A stretch of DNA of 64,000 nucleotides from Alicyclobacillus tolerans (GCF_021739485.1 NZ_JAJFNK010000001.1:124001-188000), one strand, 5' to 3'; shown: positions 25,344-35,105, counted from the first letter of the stretch. Made by a program: numbers and translations. Notes: generated by a model not told the origin, from the letters alone.

Positions 25344-25640
25344 TTAGATAATGAATCCTGGGGCCGGCCAAAGTCCGAACATTCCTCCATACGGGATAAA
25401 CATTCCAGGTCCCCCAAAAAACTGAACGTGCTGCACATCCGGCCCGTCGCTGTCGTTGTAAACACCCGCTTCGAACTCACTGCCGTCGGTTTGTTGTCCT
25501 TGTGCCAATCCCGTGCAGTGGGTCAAAATAATCCCATCGTGCATCACTTTGTAGACAAATCCGTGATGGACTCCGTAAACAGAATGGCAGTGTACCCATT
25601 GAGCGTGGTATTTTTTAACGACCTCTTTATGAAAGTGCAT
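25344..25640 (-). CDS. uncharacterized 98-residue His/Gly-rich protein
   Basis: A 98-residue protein starting MHFHKEVVKKYHAQWVHCH, with nine or more histidines in the first half and an aromatic, glycine-rich end (GGMFGLWPAPGF). A strong AGGGAGGG ribosome site precedes the ATG at 25640. There is no signal peptide. It resembles short proteins of unknown role in spore-forming Bacilli; a spore-coat or metal-binding role would be a guess. It faces the IclR gene across about 190 empty bases. Confidence 0.6.
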   Translation of the reverse strand: MHFHKEVVKKYHAQWVHCHSVYGVHHGFVYKVMHDGIILTHCTGLAQGQQTDGSEFEAGVYNDSDGPDVQHVQFFGGPGMFIPYGGMFGLWPAPGFII

Positions 25641-25968
25641 GGGCTTCCCTCCCTGGCGATTTGTCACTACTTTACGAATTTTGGTGCATTTGTTCCTGTG
25701 CGAATGTCACGACGGGCCGAAAATGGGCACCAGGACGGACTGGCGGGCAGCAGGACGAAATACTTGGGCGGAGGAATGGAAAGCTCGCGGGGCTGTCTCC
25801 TCAATCGGGTTTCACCGCTTTTGGGGTAGCGCTGTTTGTGTTATCTGCCTGTGTTCAAAGAGATTAGAATGGACGTCTCGTGTGTTGTCTCCCGGCTTTT
25901 GCAGGTGTCTTGCGTCCTTTAGTACGCATAGATTGCAATGGACCAAACCCAAGAGGGAAGGGGACAGC
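25641..25968. other. intergenic space before the rhamnose operon
   Basis: Divergent promoter region for the 98-residue protein gene and rmlA. TAGAAT at 25865-25870 is a possible -10, without a good -35. No gene or strong structure is visible. Confidence 0.4.
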
Positions 25969-26727
25969 ATGAAAGGCGTGATCCTTGCCGGCGGCACAGG
26001 GACAAGACTACTCCCTTTGACGAAAACGATGAATAAGCACTTGTTACCCGTGGGGAGGTATCCCATGGTTTTGCACCCCTTGCATAAGCTGAAGGAGGCC
26101 TCCGTGGAGGACGTTCTGATTGTCACTGGCCGTGAACACGCCGGGGACATGATTGAGCTTTTGGGAAGCGGTGAGGAGTTCGGGGTCAACCTCACCTACC
26201 GGATTCAAGAACGCGCTTCTGGAATCGCCCATGCCTTGGGTTTAGCCAAAGGGTTTGCACGCGATTCGCGAATGCTTGTCATTCTGGGGGACAATGTCTT
26301 TTCAGACACGCTCTCGGAGTACGTCCGCCGGTACGAGCAACAGCCAAAGGGAGCCAAGGTTCTTTTGGCCTCGGTTTCCGATCCTAGCCGCTTTGGGGTA
26401 CCGGTCTTGTCGGGGAATCGCATTGTAGGGATTGAAGAAAAACCCAAACAGCCGAAGAGTCCGTACGCCGTCGCTGGAATCTACATGTACGACGACGGGT
26501 TGTTTGACATCATTGCCGGGCTTCGCCCCTCGGGGCGGGGGGAACTTGAAATTACCGACGTGAACAACGCCTACTTAGCAGACGGAGCATTGACGTTCGA
26601 CGTCTTACAAGGCTGGTGGACAGACGCGGGCACACATGCATCGCTGTTTGCAGCGAACCAATTCGCGCAGAATGTGTCGTACAGCGACTGGGACGATTTC
26701 AAGCCCTCAAGGAGGACGGCACAGTGA
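25969..26727 (+). CDS. rmlA: glucose-1-phosphate thymidylyltransferase
   Basis: First enzyme of dTDP-L-rhamnose synthesis: it couples dTTP and glucose-1-phosphate. The nucleotide-binding signature LAGGTGTRLLPLTKTMNKHLLPV is at residues 5-27 (the G-x-G-T-R-L-x-P-x-T and K-x-L-x-P-V elements), and the sugar site region YTVAGIYMYD-like and EITDVNNAYL follow. At 252 residues it is shorter than the classical 290-residue RmlA and belongs to the short form. The ATG at 25969 follows GAGGGAAGGGG. It opens the operon rmlA-rmlC-rmlB-rmlD; its stop overlaps the GTG of rmlC. Confidence 0.88.
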   Translation: MKGVILAGGTGTRLLPLTKTMNKHLLPVGRYPMVLHPLHKLKEASVEDVLIVTGREHAGDMIELLGSGEEFGVNLTYRIQERASGIAHALGLAKGFARDSRMLVILGDNVFSDTLSEYVRRYEQQPKGAKVLLASVSDPSRFGVPVLSGNRIVGIEEKPKQPKSPYAVAGIYMYDDGLFDIIAGLRPSGRGELEITDVNNAYLADGALTFDVLQGWWTDAGTHASLFAANQFAQNVSYSDWDDFKPSRRTAQ

Positions 26728-27179
26728 TTGATGGCGTGAAGATCAAGCACCTTGTCAAACACACCGACGATCGCGGTTACTTCATGGAAGTGGTCCGGGA
26801 CGACGACGGCCTTGTGGAACGTTTTGGCCAACTGTCCGCATCTTTAACCTATCCGGGTGTCATCAAGGCCTTTCACTACCACCGTAAGCAAGACGACATC
26901 TGGTTTTTCCCAACCGGCAACGCCCAGGTTGTGTTGCACGATTTGCGCCCGGACTCCCCGACGTATAAGCAAACCGATGTCTATTATATGGGGGAATACA
27001 ACCCCGTCTCGTTGCGGATCCCGGTAGGAGTCGCACACGGTTACCGGGTGCTTGGGAATCAACCTGCCGTCATTACCTACTTGACGACCCAGTCTTACAA
27101 CCCGGAGGACCCCGACGAGTACCGGATTCCGTACGACGACCCGGACATCGGATTCGACTGGTCCACCCGGCCTAGGTAA
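26724..27179 (+). CDS. rmlC: dTDP-4-dehydrorhamnose 3,5-epimerase family protein
   Basis: A 151-residue cupin that would epimerise C3 and C5 of the 4-keto-6-deoxy sugar, the third step of dTDP-rhamnose formation. Marks are HTDDRGYFMEVVRDD, GVIKAFHYHRKQDD (containing the catalytic His region) and VGVAHGYRVLG. It is shorter than the 180-residue standard form. The GTG at 26724 lies 8 bases after AAGGAGG and overlaps the rmlA stop as GTGA, suggesting coupled translation. Confidence 0.82.
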   Translation: MIDGVKIKHLVKHTDDRGYFMEVVRDDDGLVERFGQLSASLTYPGVIKAFHYHRKQDDIWFFPTGNAQVVLHDLRPDSPTYKQTDVYYMGEYNPVSLRIPVGVAHGYRVLGNQPAVITYLTTQSYNPEDPDEYRIPYDDPDIGFDWSTRPR

Positions 27180-27200
27180 TGCAAAAGGGGGCAACACAAC

Positions 27201-28208
27201 ATGAGATTGCTTGTGACCGGAGGGGCGGGTTTTATCGGCAGCAACTTCGTTCGCTATATGCTTCAAAAATACCAAAACTACCAAATTGTCAGCTTGGATG
27301 CATTGACGTATGCGGGGAACCTGGCGAACCTCAGTGACGCGGGAGGGGATGCCCGACACACATTTGTGCGGGGAGACATTTGTGACAAAGACTTGGTAGA
27401 GGCCCTATTTTCCGGCGTTAGCACGAAAGACCACGCAGACACGGCAACGGACGAGGGACGCATTGGTGCCGTGGTACACTTTGCGGCGGAGTCTCACGTC
27501 GACCGCAGCATTATGGATCCGGGGGTATTCGTTCAAACCAACGTTTCGGGGACCCAGGTGTTGCTTGAGGCTGCGCGCAGTTGGCAAGTTAAAAAGTTCG
27601 TACACGTTTCGACGGACGAAGTCTACGGCAGTTTGACCGATACAGGACAGTTTAAGGAAGACAGTCCGATGTCGCCCAACAGCCCGTACGCAGCGAGCAA
27701 AGCCGGAGCGGACATGATGGTGCGGGCCTATCATCACACCTACGGAGTCCCGGCGGTCATCACCCGCTGCACAAACAACTATGGGCCTCGTCAGCATCCC
27801 GAAAAGCTGATCCCGATGGTTGTCACCCATGCACTGGCGAACGATCCAATCCCAGTCTACGGAAATGGGCTGCAGGTGCGCGATTGGCTGCATGTCCTTG
27901 ACCACTGCAGTGCGATTGACCTGGCTTTGCATCGTGCGGCCCCTGGAACGGTGTACAACGTCGGGGCGAACAACGAACACACCAATCTGGAAGTTGTGCG
28001 CCTGATTCTCGATTGGCTGGGAAAACCAAAACGATTGATTCGACTTGTACCCGACCGCCCTGGACACGACACCAGGTATGCTCTGGACGCAAGCAAGCTC
28101 CGCGCTGACTTGGGATGGAAACCTGCGATCCCGTTTCCTTCCGGACTGAAGCAAACTGTGCAGTGGTACGTGGACCATCGTACCTGGTGGGAGGGGGCAG
28201 CGCGATGA
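27201..28208 (+). CDS. rmlB: dTDP-glucose 4,6-dehydratase
   Basis: Second enzyme of the dTDP-rhamnose route, an extended short-chain dehydrogenase with bound NAD. It starts MRLLVTGGAGFIGSNFVRYM (Rossmann GxxGxxG), has the HFAAESHVDRSI stretch, the active-site STDEVYGSL segment, and SPYAASKAG with the catalytic YxxxK. The product is 335 residues. A slightly longer acidic loop (DHADTATDEGR) sits before the HFAAES segment. Its stop overlaps the ATG of rmlD as ATGA. Confidence 0.95.
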   Translation: MRLLVTGGAGFIGSNFVRYMLQKYQNYQIVSLDALTYAGNLANLSDAGGDARHTFVRGDICDKDLVEALFSGVSTKDHADTATDEGRIGAVVHFAAESHVDRSIMDPGVFVQTNVSGTQVLLEAARSWQVKKFVHVSTDEVYGSLTDTGQFKEDSPMSPNSPYAASKAGADMMVRAYHHTYGVPAVITRCTNNYGPRQHPEKLIPMVVTHALANDPIPVYGNGLQVRDWLHVLDHCSAIDLALHRAAPGTVYNVGANNEHTNLEVVRLILDWLGKPKRLIRLVPDRPGHDTRYALDASKLRADLGWKPAIPFPSGLKQTVQWYVDHRTWWEGAAR

Positions 28209-29062
28209 CCGTTCTCGTTACGGGCGCAAATGGCACGCTGGGTCAGGAGGTCCTTCGAATCCTCAAGGACCGCACAGTGCCGCACACCGGAATGACCCGT
28301 CAGGACCTCGACGTCACGGACTTTGGCGCGGTGGTGGCGGCCGTGGAAAAAGTGCGCCCTCACGCGGTTATCCACTGTGCAGCCTACACAAAAACAGATG
28401 AAGCCGAGGCCCGCGCTGACCTCGCTTATGCCGTGAATGCGTACGGTACGCGCAACGTCGCTGTCGCGTCGGCACAACTTGGGTCCAAGTTTGTCTACGT
28501 GAGCACGGACTACGTGTTTGACGGTGCCAAAGGCAGCCCGTATCACGAATTTGACCCGGTAAATCCCCTGAACACCTACGGCAAGTCGAAGTTGGCCGGC
28601 GAGCAAATGGCAAAGACATACTGTCCACAGAGTTTCATCGTTCGCACGTCATGGCTCTACGGCGGCTCCGGAAACCACTTCTTAAGGAAAATTTTCCAAT
28701 GGACTCAGCAAAACCAGGAACTCCGAGTCGTGCGTGACGAGATTGGGTCGCCAACGTACGCCAGGGACCTTGCCGGGTTTCTCATTGACCTGGTTGAAAC
28801 CGAAAAATTCGGCGTCTACCACGCATGCAACCGCGGTACTTGTTCGAGGTACGAACTTGCCTGTCAAGCGTTTGCAGTGGCTGGAATCCAAGCCCATGTC
28901 ACCGCGATCCAAATCAAAGACCTGTCCTTACCAACGCGCCGCCCCATGTGTTCTCCACTGGACGACATGGCCATTCGATTAAACGGGTTTCCGCCGTTCC
29001 GTCCTTGGCAGGATGCCTTGCGTGAATTCATCACTCAGTACGGCTCCTCGTTAATGGCCTGA
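28205..29062 (+). CDS. rmlD: dTDP-4-dehydrorhamnose reductase
   Basis: Last step of dTDP-L-rhamnose synthesis, an NADPH-dependent reductase of 285 residues. It begins MTVLVTGANGTLGQEVL, has HCAAYTKTDEAE and the YVSTDYVFDG segment, and NTYGKSKLAGE carries YxxxK. GGGAGGGGG precedes the ATG. The codons of its end lie inside a 16-bp tandem duplication (29054-29084) which supplies the stop codon, so the C-terminus may have been altered recently. Confidence 0.93.
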   Translation: MTVLVTGANGTLGQEVLRILKDRTVPHTGMTRQDLDVTDFGAVVAAVEKVRPHAVIHCAAYTKTDEAEARADLAYAVNAYGTRNVAVASAQLGSKFVYVSTDYVFDGAKGSPYHEFDPVNPLNTYGKSKLAGEQMAKTYCPQSFIVRTSWLYGGSGNHFLRKIFQWTQQNQELRVVRDEIGSPTYARDLAGFLIDLVETEKFGVYHACNRGTCSRYELACQAFAVAGIQAHVTAIQIKDLSLPTRRPMCSPLDDMAIRLNGFPPFRPWQDALREFITQYGSSLMA

Positions 29063-29084
29063 ATTCTTGATGGCCTGAATTCGA
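29054..29084 (+). repeat. 16-bp tandem duplication at the rmlD stop codon
   Basis: ATGGCCTGAATTC occurs at 29054 and again at 29070, a period of 16. The rmlD stop TGA (29060-29062) lies in the first copy. Confidence 0.7.
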
Positions 29085-29181
29085 ATGGGATTTCATGTAT
29101 TATGAAGACGACAGGGACACATGCCCTACGGGCGAAATACTGCGGTGCAGCGCATCGTCGGAAACGAACGAGGGGACGCGG

Positions 29182-30858
29182 ATGCTGGGGAAACGGGTTC
29201 GGCACTTGAAACGCTATCGGGAAATCGCTCGCATTCTCATCAAAAACGGGTTTGGCAGCCTTATTCAAGGCATCGGATTGGCGGACTTGCTGTCTTTGCC
29301 CAGGCGCTGGTTTACGGGAGCGGACAAGCCTGACTCGTTGTCGCTGTATGAGCGAATCCGGAAAGTCGTTGAAGAGCTTGGACCGACCTACGTCAAGATT
29401 GGTCAGGTGGCCAGCCTGCGGCCGGACCTGCTGCCGATTGAACTGGTTCGCGAATTTGAGCGGCTGCAAGACCGGGTGGCGGCGTTCGAGTTTGACGAGG
29501 TGGAAAAAATCCTCGAACGGGAACTTGGAGAGCCGTGGCAGGAAGTTTTTGCCGAATTCGACCCGGAGTGTCTGGCTGCTGCGTCGATTGGCCAAGTCCA
29601 CAAAGCCGTGTTGCACAGTGGGGAAGTCGTTGCGGTCAAGGTGCAGCGGCCTGGGATTTTACAAAACATCGAGACGGATCTGGAAATTCTCGCGGACCTT
29701 GCGCGCATGACCGAAAGGCGCTTTGACTGGGCAAAGTTGTACGAACTGACGGAAATCGTCGAGGAGTTCTCCCGTTCCTTACGGCTGGAATTGGACTATA
29801 CGGTGGAAGCGCGAAACGCGGACAAAATGCGGTCTTACTTTGAACGGGACGACACGGTTGTGATTCCCAGGGTGGAATGGAGCTTGACGACGGCCAGAGT
29901 CCTGGTCATGGAGTACGTCGAGGGCGTGAAGCTCAGCGATGTTCGAGAACTGGAACAGTCGGGGTTTGATCCGAAGCTTTTAGCCGAGCGGGCTCTGCGG
30001 GCGGTGTTTAAGCAGGTCTTGATTGACGGATTTTTTCACGCCGATCCGCACCCTGGCAATCTAGCTGCATTGCCGGGGCACCGGGTTGTGTTTATGGACT
30101 TTGGGTTAGTCGGGCGTTTGACCCCGGAGATGAAAGCCAGGCTGTCGGGTCTGATTGTCGGGCTCATGCGAAAAAGCACTGACATGATTTTGCGTACCCT
30201 AATGCGCATGGGTGTTGTGCCCGTGGACGTTCGCATGGATAAACTGCGCAAAGACATCGACGGCCTACGGGAAAAATACTACGAGGTTCCCATGAGCGAG
30301 ATCAACTTGGCCGAGTCGGTCAATGACTTGTTTATCGTGGCTTACCGCCACCGCATTCGGATTCCGGCGGATTTGACGTTAGTCGGCAAGACGCTGTTGA
30401 CGATTGAAGGGGTGGTGGAGAACCTCGATCCAGGCTTTCGCATCATGGACGTCGCCGAACCGTTCGGCAAAACGCTGATCAAAGAACAACTTCGTCCGCA
30501 GAGGCTCTTTTCGGAACTGTGGGACTACGCAGAAAACCTCGTGGAACCGCTGTACGACGTACCTAAGCAGCTGCAAACGCTCACTCGCATGCTTGCTGGG
30601 GGTAAGTTTGAGACGCAAATTAAGGTGCAGGATATCGAACGGATTGCCGGGAAGCTGGACCGTATGAGCAATCGCTTGTCCTTGAGCATCGTGTTGCTTG
30701 CGTTCAGCTTTTTTATGGCCGGTTTGATGGTCGCATCTGCCCTCAGCCGAACACAACTGCGCGTTTTTCACCTCTCAGTACTCGACCTAGGCTCTGTGTT
30801 TGCTCTGCTGATTCTCATCTGGCTGCTTTGGGGGATTTTTCGATCGCGCCGCGGATGA
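29182..30858 (+). CDS. ABC1/AarF/UbiB-family atypical kinase
   Basis: A 558-residue membrane-associated protein kinase-like protein of the UbiB family, linked in other organisms to ubiquinone or isoprenoid-lipid metabolism. Marks are the KxGQ motif (GPTYVKIGQVASLRPDLLP), the alanine-rich AAASIGQVHKA loop, VAVKVQRPG with the ATP-site lysine, and FFHADPHPGNL with the catalytic Asp followed by VFMDFGLVGRL. Two C-terminal transmembrane helices (about 505-555) anchor it. The ATG at 29182 follows GAGGGG. It sits between the rhamnose genes and the glycosyltransferases, but no link to glycan assembly is known. Confidence 0.9.
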   Translation: MLGKRVRHLKRYREIARILIKNGFGSLIQGIGLADLLSLPRRWFTGADKPDSLSLYERIRKVVEELGPTYVKIGQVASLRPDLLPIELVREFERLQDRVAAFEFDEVEKILERELGEPWQEVFAEFDPECLAAASIGQVHKAVLHSGEVVAVKVQRPGILQNIETDLEILADLARMTERRFDWAKLYELTEIVEEFSRSLRLELDYTVEARNADKMRSYFERDDTVVIPRVEWSLTTARVLVMEYVEGVKLSDVRELEQSGFDPKLLAERALRAVFKQVLIDGFFHADPHPGNLAALPGHRVVFMDFGLVGRLTPEMKARLSGLIVGLMRKSTDMILRTLMRMGVVPVDVRMDKLRKDIDGLREKYYEVPMSEINLAESVNDLFIVAYRHRIRIPADLTLVGKTLLTIEGVVENLDPGFRIMDVAEPFGKTLIKEQLRPQRLFSELWDYAENLVEPLYDVPKQLQTLTRMLAGGKFETQIKVQDIERIAGKLDRMSNRLSLSIVLLAFSFFMAGLMVASALSRTQLRVFHLSVLDLGSVFALLILIWLLWGIFRSRRG

Positions 30859-31074
30859 CTTTTTTCGTGTGGCCCCCCTGTTGAGAGACCTTTTCTACGC
30901 ACTGTACTCCCGCATACGATTCGCCTAGGTATTCCTGGTCACACACCGGATTTCGGGAAATTTGTGCCGTTGCCCCCCACACCATCAAGACGGCCTTGCC
31001 GTAAGATGAACAGTCTCGAAAATAAACGCGGCTAGGGTTTCAAAGGCTGCTTTGTGATCCGGTGGTGGAGCCAT

Positions 31075-33789
31075 ATGCAAACGACTCTCTACGTGTTAAA
31101 CCGAATATTTAAGTATGAAGGAAAACCGTTTTCCTTCGCACTGCATCGTCACTTGCTGAATCGAGACCCGGACTCTGAGGAGCTTCGGGGCCTTGTATCG
31201 CGGCTGTCAGCAGGCCTTTCTAAAGATGTAGTGTTTAAAGAAATCGTTGAATCAAACGAATTTGAACAGCTGTTGACAACGGCCAACTCTCCGTCCACGA
31301 ACATCCCAGGACCGACAGTCGCGCAAAACTTGCACGCGATTGTGCAGAGAGAAGATATGGACTTCGTTGACGCGGTTTGCCAGGAAATTTTGGGAACAGA
31401 TGAACACCTAAAGCTTCGTGAAACCCTGCGGGCAGAACAAATGGCTGGAAAGTCCAAGACGCAAGTTTTGAAAGAGGTCATACTCTCTGCCGAAGCTGCA
31501 CAGCTGTTTTCTTCCCCATTTCCCGTCCGGCTCCAGGGAGCCTCCTCACAAACGGCAATTCCCCCAGAATCGTCGATCGCGGGTCGTTTGCACCGTGAGA
31601 TGTCCACAGACGGGAGAGATTTCGTTGTGGAGATGTACCGCCAGCTGTTGAGCCGGGAACCAGACGTGGGAGGGCTTGACGCGCATCTAGGGCTGTTGTC
31701 CTCCGGACAATCGAAATGGGCGGTCGTTGACTCTTTGTTGTGGTCGGCGGAAGGGCAGGCTTTGCTCAGCGGTCAGGGTGCGGTACTGGCAGGAGGCAGG
31801 CTGCCGCGGATTGCCCGGTTTGCCAGTGTGACAAGGCGGCTGCGTGCTGTGCTCCGTAGGGACGGGACGGCGTTTGTCCGCGCCCTCTATCTGAATGTCC
31901 TTGGTCGCCTGCCGAGAAAGAACGAACTTCGATCCCACCAACACCTGCTCGCATCCAATGTCACCAAGGATTCACTGCTGTACTCGACGCTGTTATCCAA
32001 CGAATTGCGTAGGCAGCTGTCGGCGGGAGGACGCCGCCGACGGAAGAGGAATGCCGCTCCTTTGACCCGTTTATTGCGCCAGTTGCTGCAAATGAACGGG
32101 CGGAGATTTGTGCGCAATACGTACCGGCAAGTGCTGGGTCGAGCGCCGGACCCCGCTGGATTGCAGACGCACCTGAGGATGCTGCGCTCCAAGACCCCAA
32201 AGACGTCCGTCTTGTACTCCATCTTGCTGTCTGATGAGGCCACGGTGTTGTTGACCGGGAGTTTGCCGCCGCGTGCTCCCTCGCTTGAATCGATTGCTGC
32301 GGCGCTGCAGGGACTGCTGCGCCAGGACGGTGCCGGTTTTGTGACGGAACTGTATCGGCAGGTTCTCGGCAGGGAACCGGACGGCTCAGGGTTTCAAGCC
32401 CATATGTCCGCACTGGCAGCCGGCGTCTCTAAATTAGACTTGCTGAGGGGGATGCTGGCGTCGGGCGAGGCTCGGGGTGAAGACGACACAGGTGTGCAAC
32501 AGGCGATTAAAGAGCGCAAAAACATGCCTGTGTTGCGCATCGATGAGCCCGGTGCTGCCGCTATCGGGGCTTCGGTTTCGGTCATTATTCCGACTAAGGA
32601 CGCGGGAGAAGGCTTTGCCATGCTGTTGTCCGATTTGCGCAGTCAACGCGGCATCGGCCCCCTCGACATCGTTGTCGTCGATTCAGGGAGTTCGGACCAT
32701 ACGGTCGACATCGCACAATTGTATCAGGCGACTCTGATTCAAATTCCTCCGCACGAGTATTCGCATGCGCACTCACGCAATCTGGCGGCCGAACATGCAA
32801 ACGGAAAGTACCTGTTGTTCGTCGTGCAGGACATGTTGCCGTCCTCCGATACCTGGATTTCTGAAATGGTGTCGTTTCTTGAGGAAAACCGTCTGGCCGC
32901 TGTCAGCAGCCTGGAGATTCCCCGCGAAGACGCAGATTTGTTTGCGCGTTTTGAATTGCACAGTTATCAAGAGTTTTTAGGTGTGGTTTCGAACCAAACA
33001 CGCGTGTTGAGCAAACCTTTGCATGACGCTTACGACGACCTGAGGCAAAATGCCCAGCTCTCCAGCGTAGCGATGCTCATCTCGCGCGCCACGTTCCAAG
33101 CCTACCGATTCCGGTCTGAGTACGGAGAAGATTTGGACTTAGGTCTTCGCCTGATTCGCGCCGGACACCGGTTGGGCATCAGTGCCGCTTCTCCAGTCAT
33201 TCACTCTCATCTCCGGTCGCCTTACTACTTTTTTAAACGCGCGTTCGTGGATTCATTGGCGTTAAGGAGTTTGTTTCCCGATGCCCCAGCCTCGGCCAGT
33301 TTGTTGTCCGATCACGTCAACGACGTGCTGTACGCCGCTTTGGCGTCCACCTCGCTGGCGGCCAGGCTCAAAGGCGTTCAATCTCTGGTCCAGGCGAATG
33401 AAGTCAAACGGATCGTGTGGGAGGAATGGGCAGCGTTTCTGGAACAGCATGTTTACGACTCCGTTCCCTTGAATTTTGACTCATTTCCTGACGACAGGCT
33501 GCGAAGGGTGTTGGGGCGTCTCGGTGAGGAATTTGCGTCCACACTGAGCCAAGGCCGTGAGAACACCTTGTGGTTTGGCCTTCAGAACCGACTTCTAGCG
33601 ACGTTGGATTACCTGGCTGAGGGAATATCCGACTTGGAAACAGCCCAGTTGGAGGAAGTGGCAGAGGCCTTGTATAAACACTTGGCGGTCCAAGCAGGAG
33701 GCGGTTTTGGGCACGCCTACGCAAACGCGGGGGCTCACAACAGCGGTTTCCCGCAATGGCTTTACGACGAATTGAGCAGAGGGGTGTAA
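31075..33789 (+). CDS. six DUF4214 repeats fused to a GT2 glycosyltransferase
   Basis: A 904-residue protein. About residues 18-66, 96-143, 182-230, 266-314, 344-391 and 421-468 are six repeats of the DUF4214 type, with the core FVxxxYRQVLGREPDxxGLxxH and a following LxSGxSK turn; the second is degenerate. From about 500 there is a GT-A fold family 2 transferase (VSVIIPTKDAG, VVDSGSSDHT, and FVVQDMLPSS in the place of the metal-binding DxD), close to rhamnosyltransferases. The ATG at 31075 follows GGTGGTGGAG. It follows the dTDP-rhamnose genes, so a rhamnose donor is likely. There is no signal peptide, so it should work in the cytosol. Confidence 0.82.
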   Translation: MQTTLYVLNRIFKYEGKPFSFALHRHLLNRDPDSEELRGLVSRLSAGLSKDVVFKEIVESNEFEQLLTTANSPSTNIPGPTVAQNLHAIVQREDMDFVDAVCQEILGTDEHLKLRETLRAEQMAGKSKTQVLKEVILSAEAAQLFSSPFPVRLQGASSQTAIPPESSIAGRLHREMSTDGRDFVVEMYRQLLSREPDVGGLDAHLGLLSSGQSKWAVVDSLLWSAEGQALLSGQGAVLAGGRLPRIARFASVTRRLRAVLRRDGTAFVRALYLNVLGRLPRKNELRSHQHLLASNVTKDSLLYSTLLSNELRRQLSAGGRRRRKRNAAPLTRLLRQLLQMNGRRFVRNTYRQVLGRAPDPAGLQTHLRMLRSKTPKTSVLYSILLSDEATVLLTGSLPPRAPSLESIAAALQGLLRQDGAGFVTELYRQVLGREPDGSGFQAHMSALAAGVSKLDLLRGMLASGEARGEDDTGVQQAIKERKNMPVLRIDEPGAAAIGASVSVIIPTKDAGEGFAMLLSDLRSQRGIGPLDIVVVDSGSSDHTVDIAQLYQATLIQIPPHEYSHAHSRNLAAEHANGKYLLFVVQDMLPSSDTWISEMVSFLEENRLAAVSSLEIPREDADLFARFELHSYQEFLGVVSNQTRVLSKPLHDAYDDLRQNAQLSSVAMLISRATFQAYRFRSEYGEDLDLGLRLIRAGHRLGISAASPVIHSHLRSPYYFFKRAFVDSLALRSLFPDAPASASLLSDHVNDVLYAALASTSLAARLKGVQSLVQANEVKRIVWEEWAAFLEQHVYDSVPLNFDSFPDDRLRRVLGRLGEEFASTLSQGRENTLWFGLQNRLLATLDYLAEGISDLETAQLEEVAEALYKHLAVQAGGGFGHAYANAGAHNSGFPQWLYDELSRGV

Positions 33790-33791
33790 CC

Positions 33792-35033
33792 ATGAGAATT
33801 TTGTACCTGGTTCATCAGTTTTACCCCGAGAGTTACACCGGAACAGAGAAGGCGCTGCTCAACGTGGCTTTGATGATGCAGAAGCTCGGACACCAGGTGA
33901 AGGTCGTCACTTACGCTTTGGACGACCGTACAGGGTTCGATGAAGAAATCGACGGCGTCAAACTAAGGCACTTGACCGTCCAAGGCGTCCCAGTGACGGC
34001 TGTGAAGTATACGCCTCATCCCTCAGGGTTCGAGGGAGACCTGCTGGATTCCCGCGTCTTGGAGACAGCGCACGTGGTCATGGAGAGAGAACATCCGGAT
34101 TTAATCCACGTCTACCATCCGATGAGAATGTCTGAAATTCTATGGCAGGCCAAAGCGCTCGAGGTTCCTTACCTTCTGACCTTGACCGATTTTTGGCTCA
34201 TGTGCCCGAAAGGGATTTTAATCGACAGCAGCGCGGACGTTTGCATGGGTCCTGGAGGTGGGGAGGTTTGCCCGGTACGCTGCCCGGAATTGCCGGCTTC
34301 ATTCGTACACACCAGGCTGCGTCACGCGGAAGACCTCCTGTTTGATGCAGACCGAGTCGCTTCTCCGTCGGAATTTTTGGCGAACTTTTTTCATACCGAG
34401 TTTCCGGGGCTAAGTGTCAAGGTGATTCCGCACGGTCTGCGCTACTCCACGATTGAAAAGAGCTTCGGCCGGTATACGGACGATGCGGCCCTGACGATCG
34501 GGTACGCGGGAGCGCTCGCCTGGCACAAAGGAGTTCATGTGTTGCTGGAGGCCTTCCGCAACACGACTACTGATCGCATGCGCCTGAAGATTTACGGTTC
34601 CGGAAATGCGACGTATGAGCATCAGCTTTACGACATGGCTCAAGGAGATTCGAGAATCGAATTTATGGGTGTGTACTCGGCTGACGAACTCAAAGACGTG
34701 TACGCAGGACTCGACGTGGTTGTAATCCCTTCTCTGTGGTACGAAAACTATCCACTCGTTTTGCACGAGGCACTCGCGAGTGAAGTTCCAGCCATCGTCT
34801 CGGACATTGGCGCTTTAGCTCAGAAAATTCAAGATGGGGAAACGGGATTTCGATTCAAGCGCGGTGATGCAGCCGACTTACAGGCCGTTTTGGAAAAGCT
34901 GGCGGAATCGCCGAGCGTGCTCAATACGTTCAAACACAACCTTCAGTCCCATATGGTTCCAACGGTCGAACAAGAAACCTACGCGTATTTGCGAGAATAC
35001 GAGAGGGTTTTGGAACAGCGCGTTAACCGCTGA
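33792..35033 (+). CDS. GT4 glycosyltransferase
   Basis: A 413-residue GT-B fold transferase. The N-terminal HQFYPESYTGTEKALLNVALM is the usual acceptor-side glycine loop and the C-terminal domain has GYAGALAWHKGVHVLLEAF and the donor-site stretch VVIPSLWYENYPLVLHEALAS. A cysteine-rich insert at about 130-170 (CPKGILIDSS, CMGPGGGEVCPVRCPEL) is shared by a subgroup of methanogen and Bacilli GT4 enzymes. The ATG is two bases after the stop of the DUF4214-GT2 gene, giving an operon. Donor sugar unknown. Confidence 0.88.
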   Translation: MRILYLVHQFYPESYTGTEKALLNVALMMQKLGHQVKVVTYALDDRTGFDEEIDGVKLRHLTVQGVPVTAVKYTPHPSGFEGDLLDSRVLETAHVVMEREHPDLIHVYHPMRMSEILWQAKALEVPYLLTLTDFWLMCPKGILIDSSADVCMGPGGGEVCPVRCPELPASFVHTRLRHAEDLLFDADRVASPSEFLANFFHTEFPGLSVKVIPHGLRYSTIEKSFGRYTDDAALTIGYAGALAWHKGVHVLLEAFRNTTTDRMRLKIYGSGNATYEHQLYDMAQGDSRIEFMGVYSADELKDVYAGLDVVVIPSLWYENYPLVLHEALASEVPAIVSDIGALAQKIQDGETGFRFKRGDAADLQAVLEKLAESPSVLNTFKHNLQSHMVPTVEQETYAYLREYERVLEQRVNR

Positions 35034-35105
35034 AATGCCAGCGGCAGGTCCCATTCGCAGACGCTGTACACAAGTACACTCCGTCGCAAAAAAGGAGGGG
35101 GTGGG

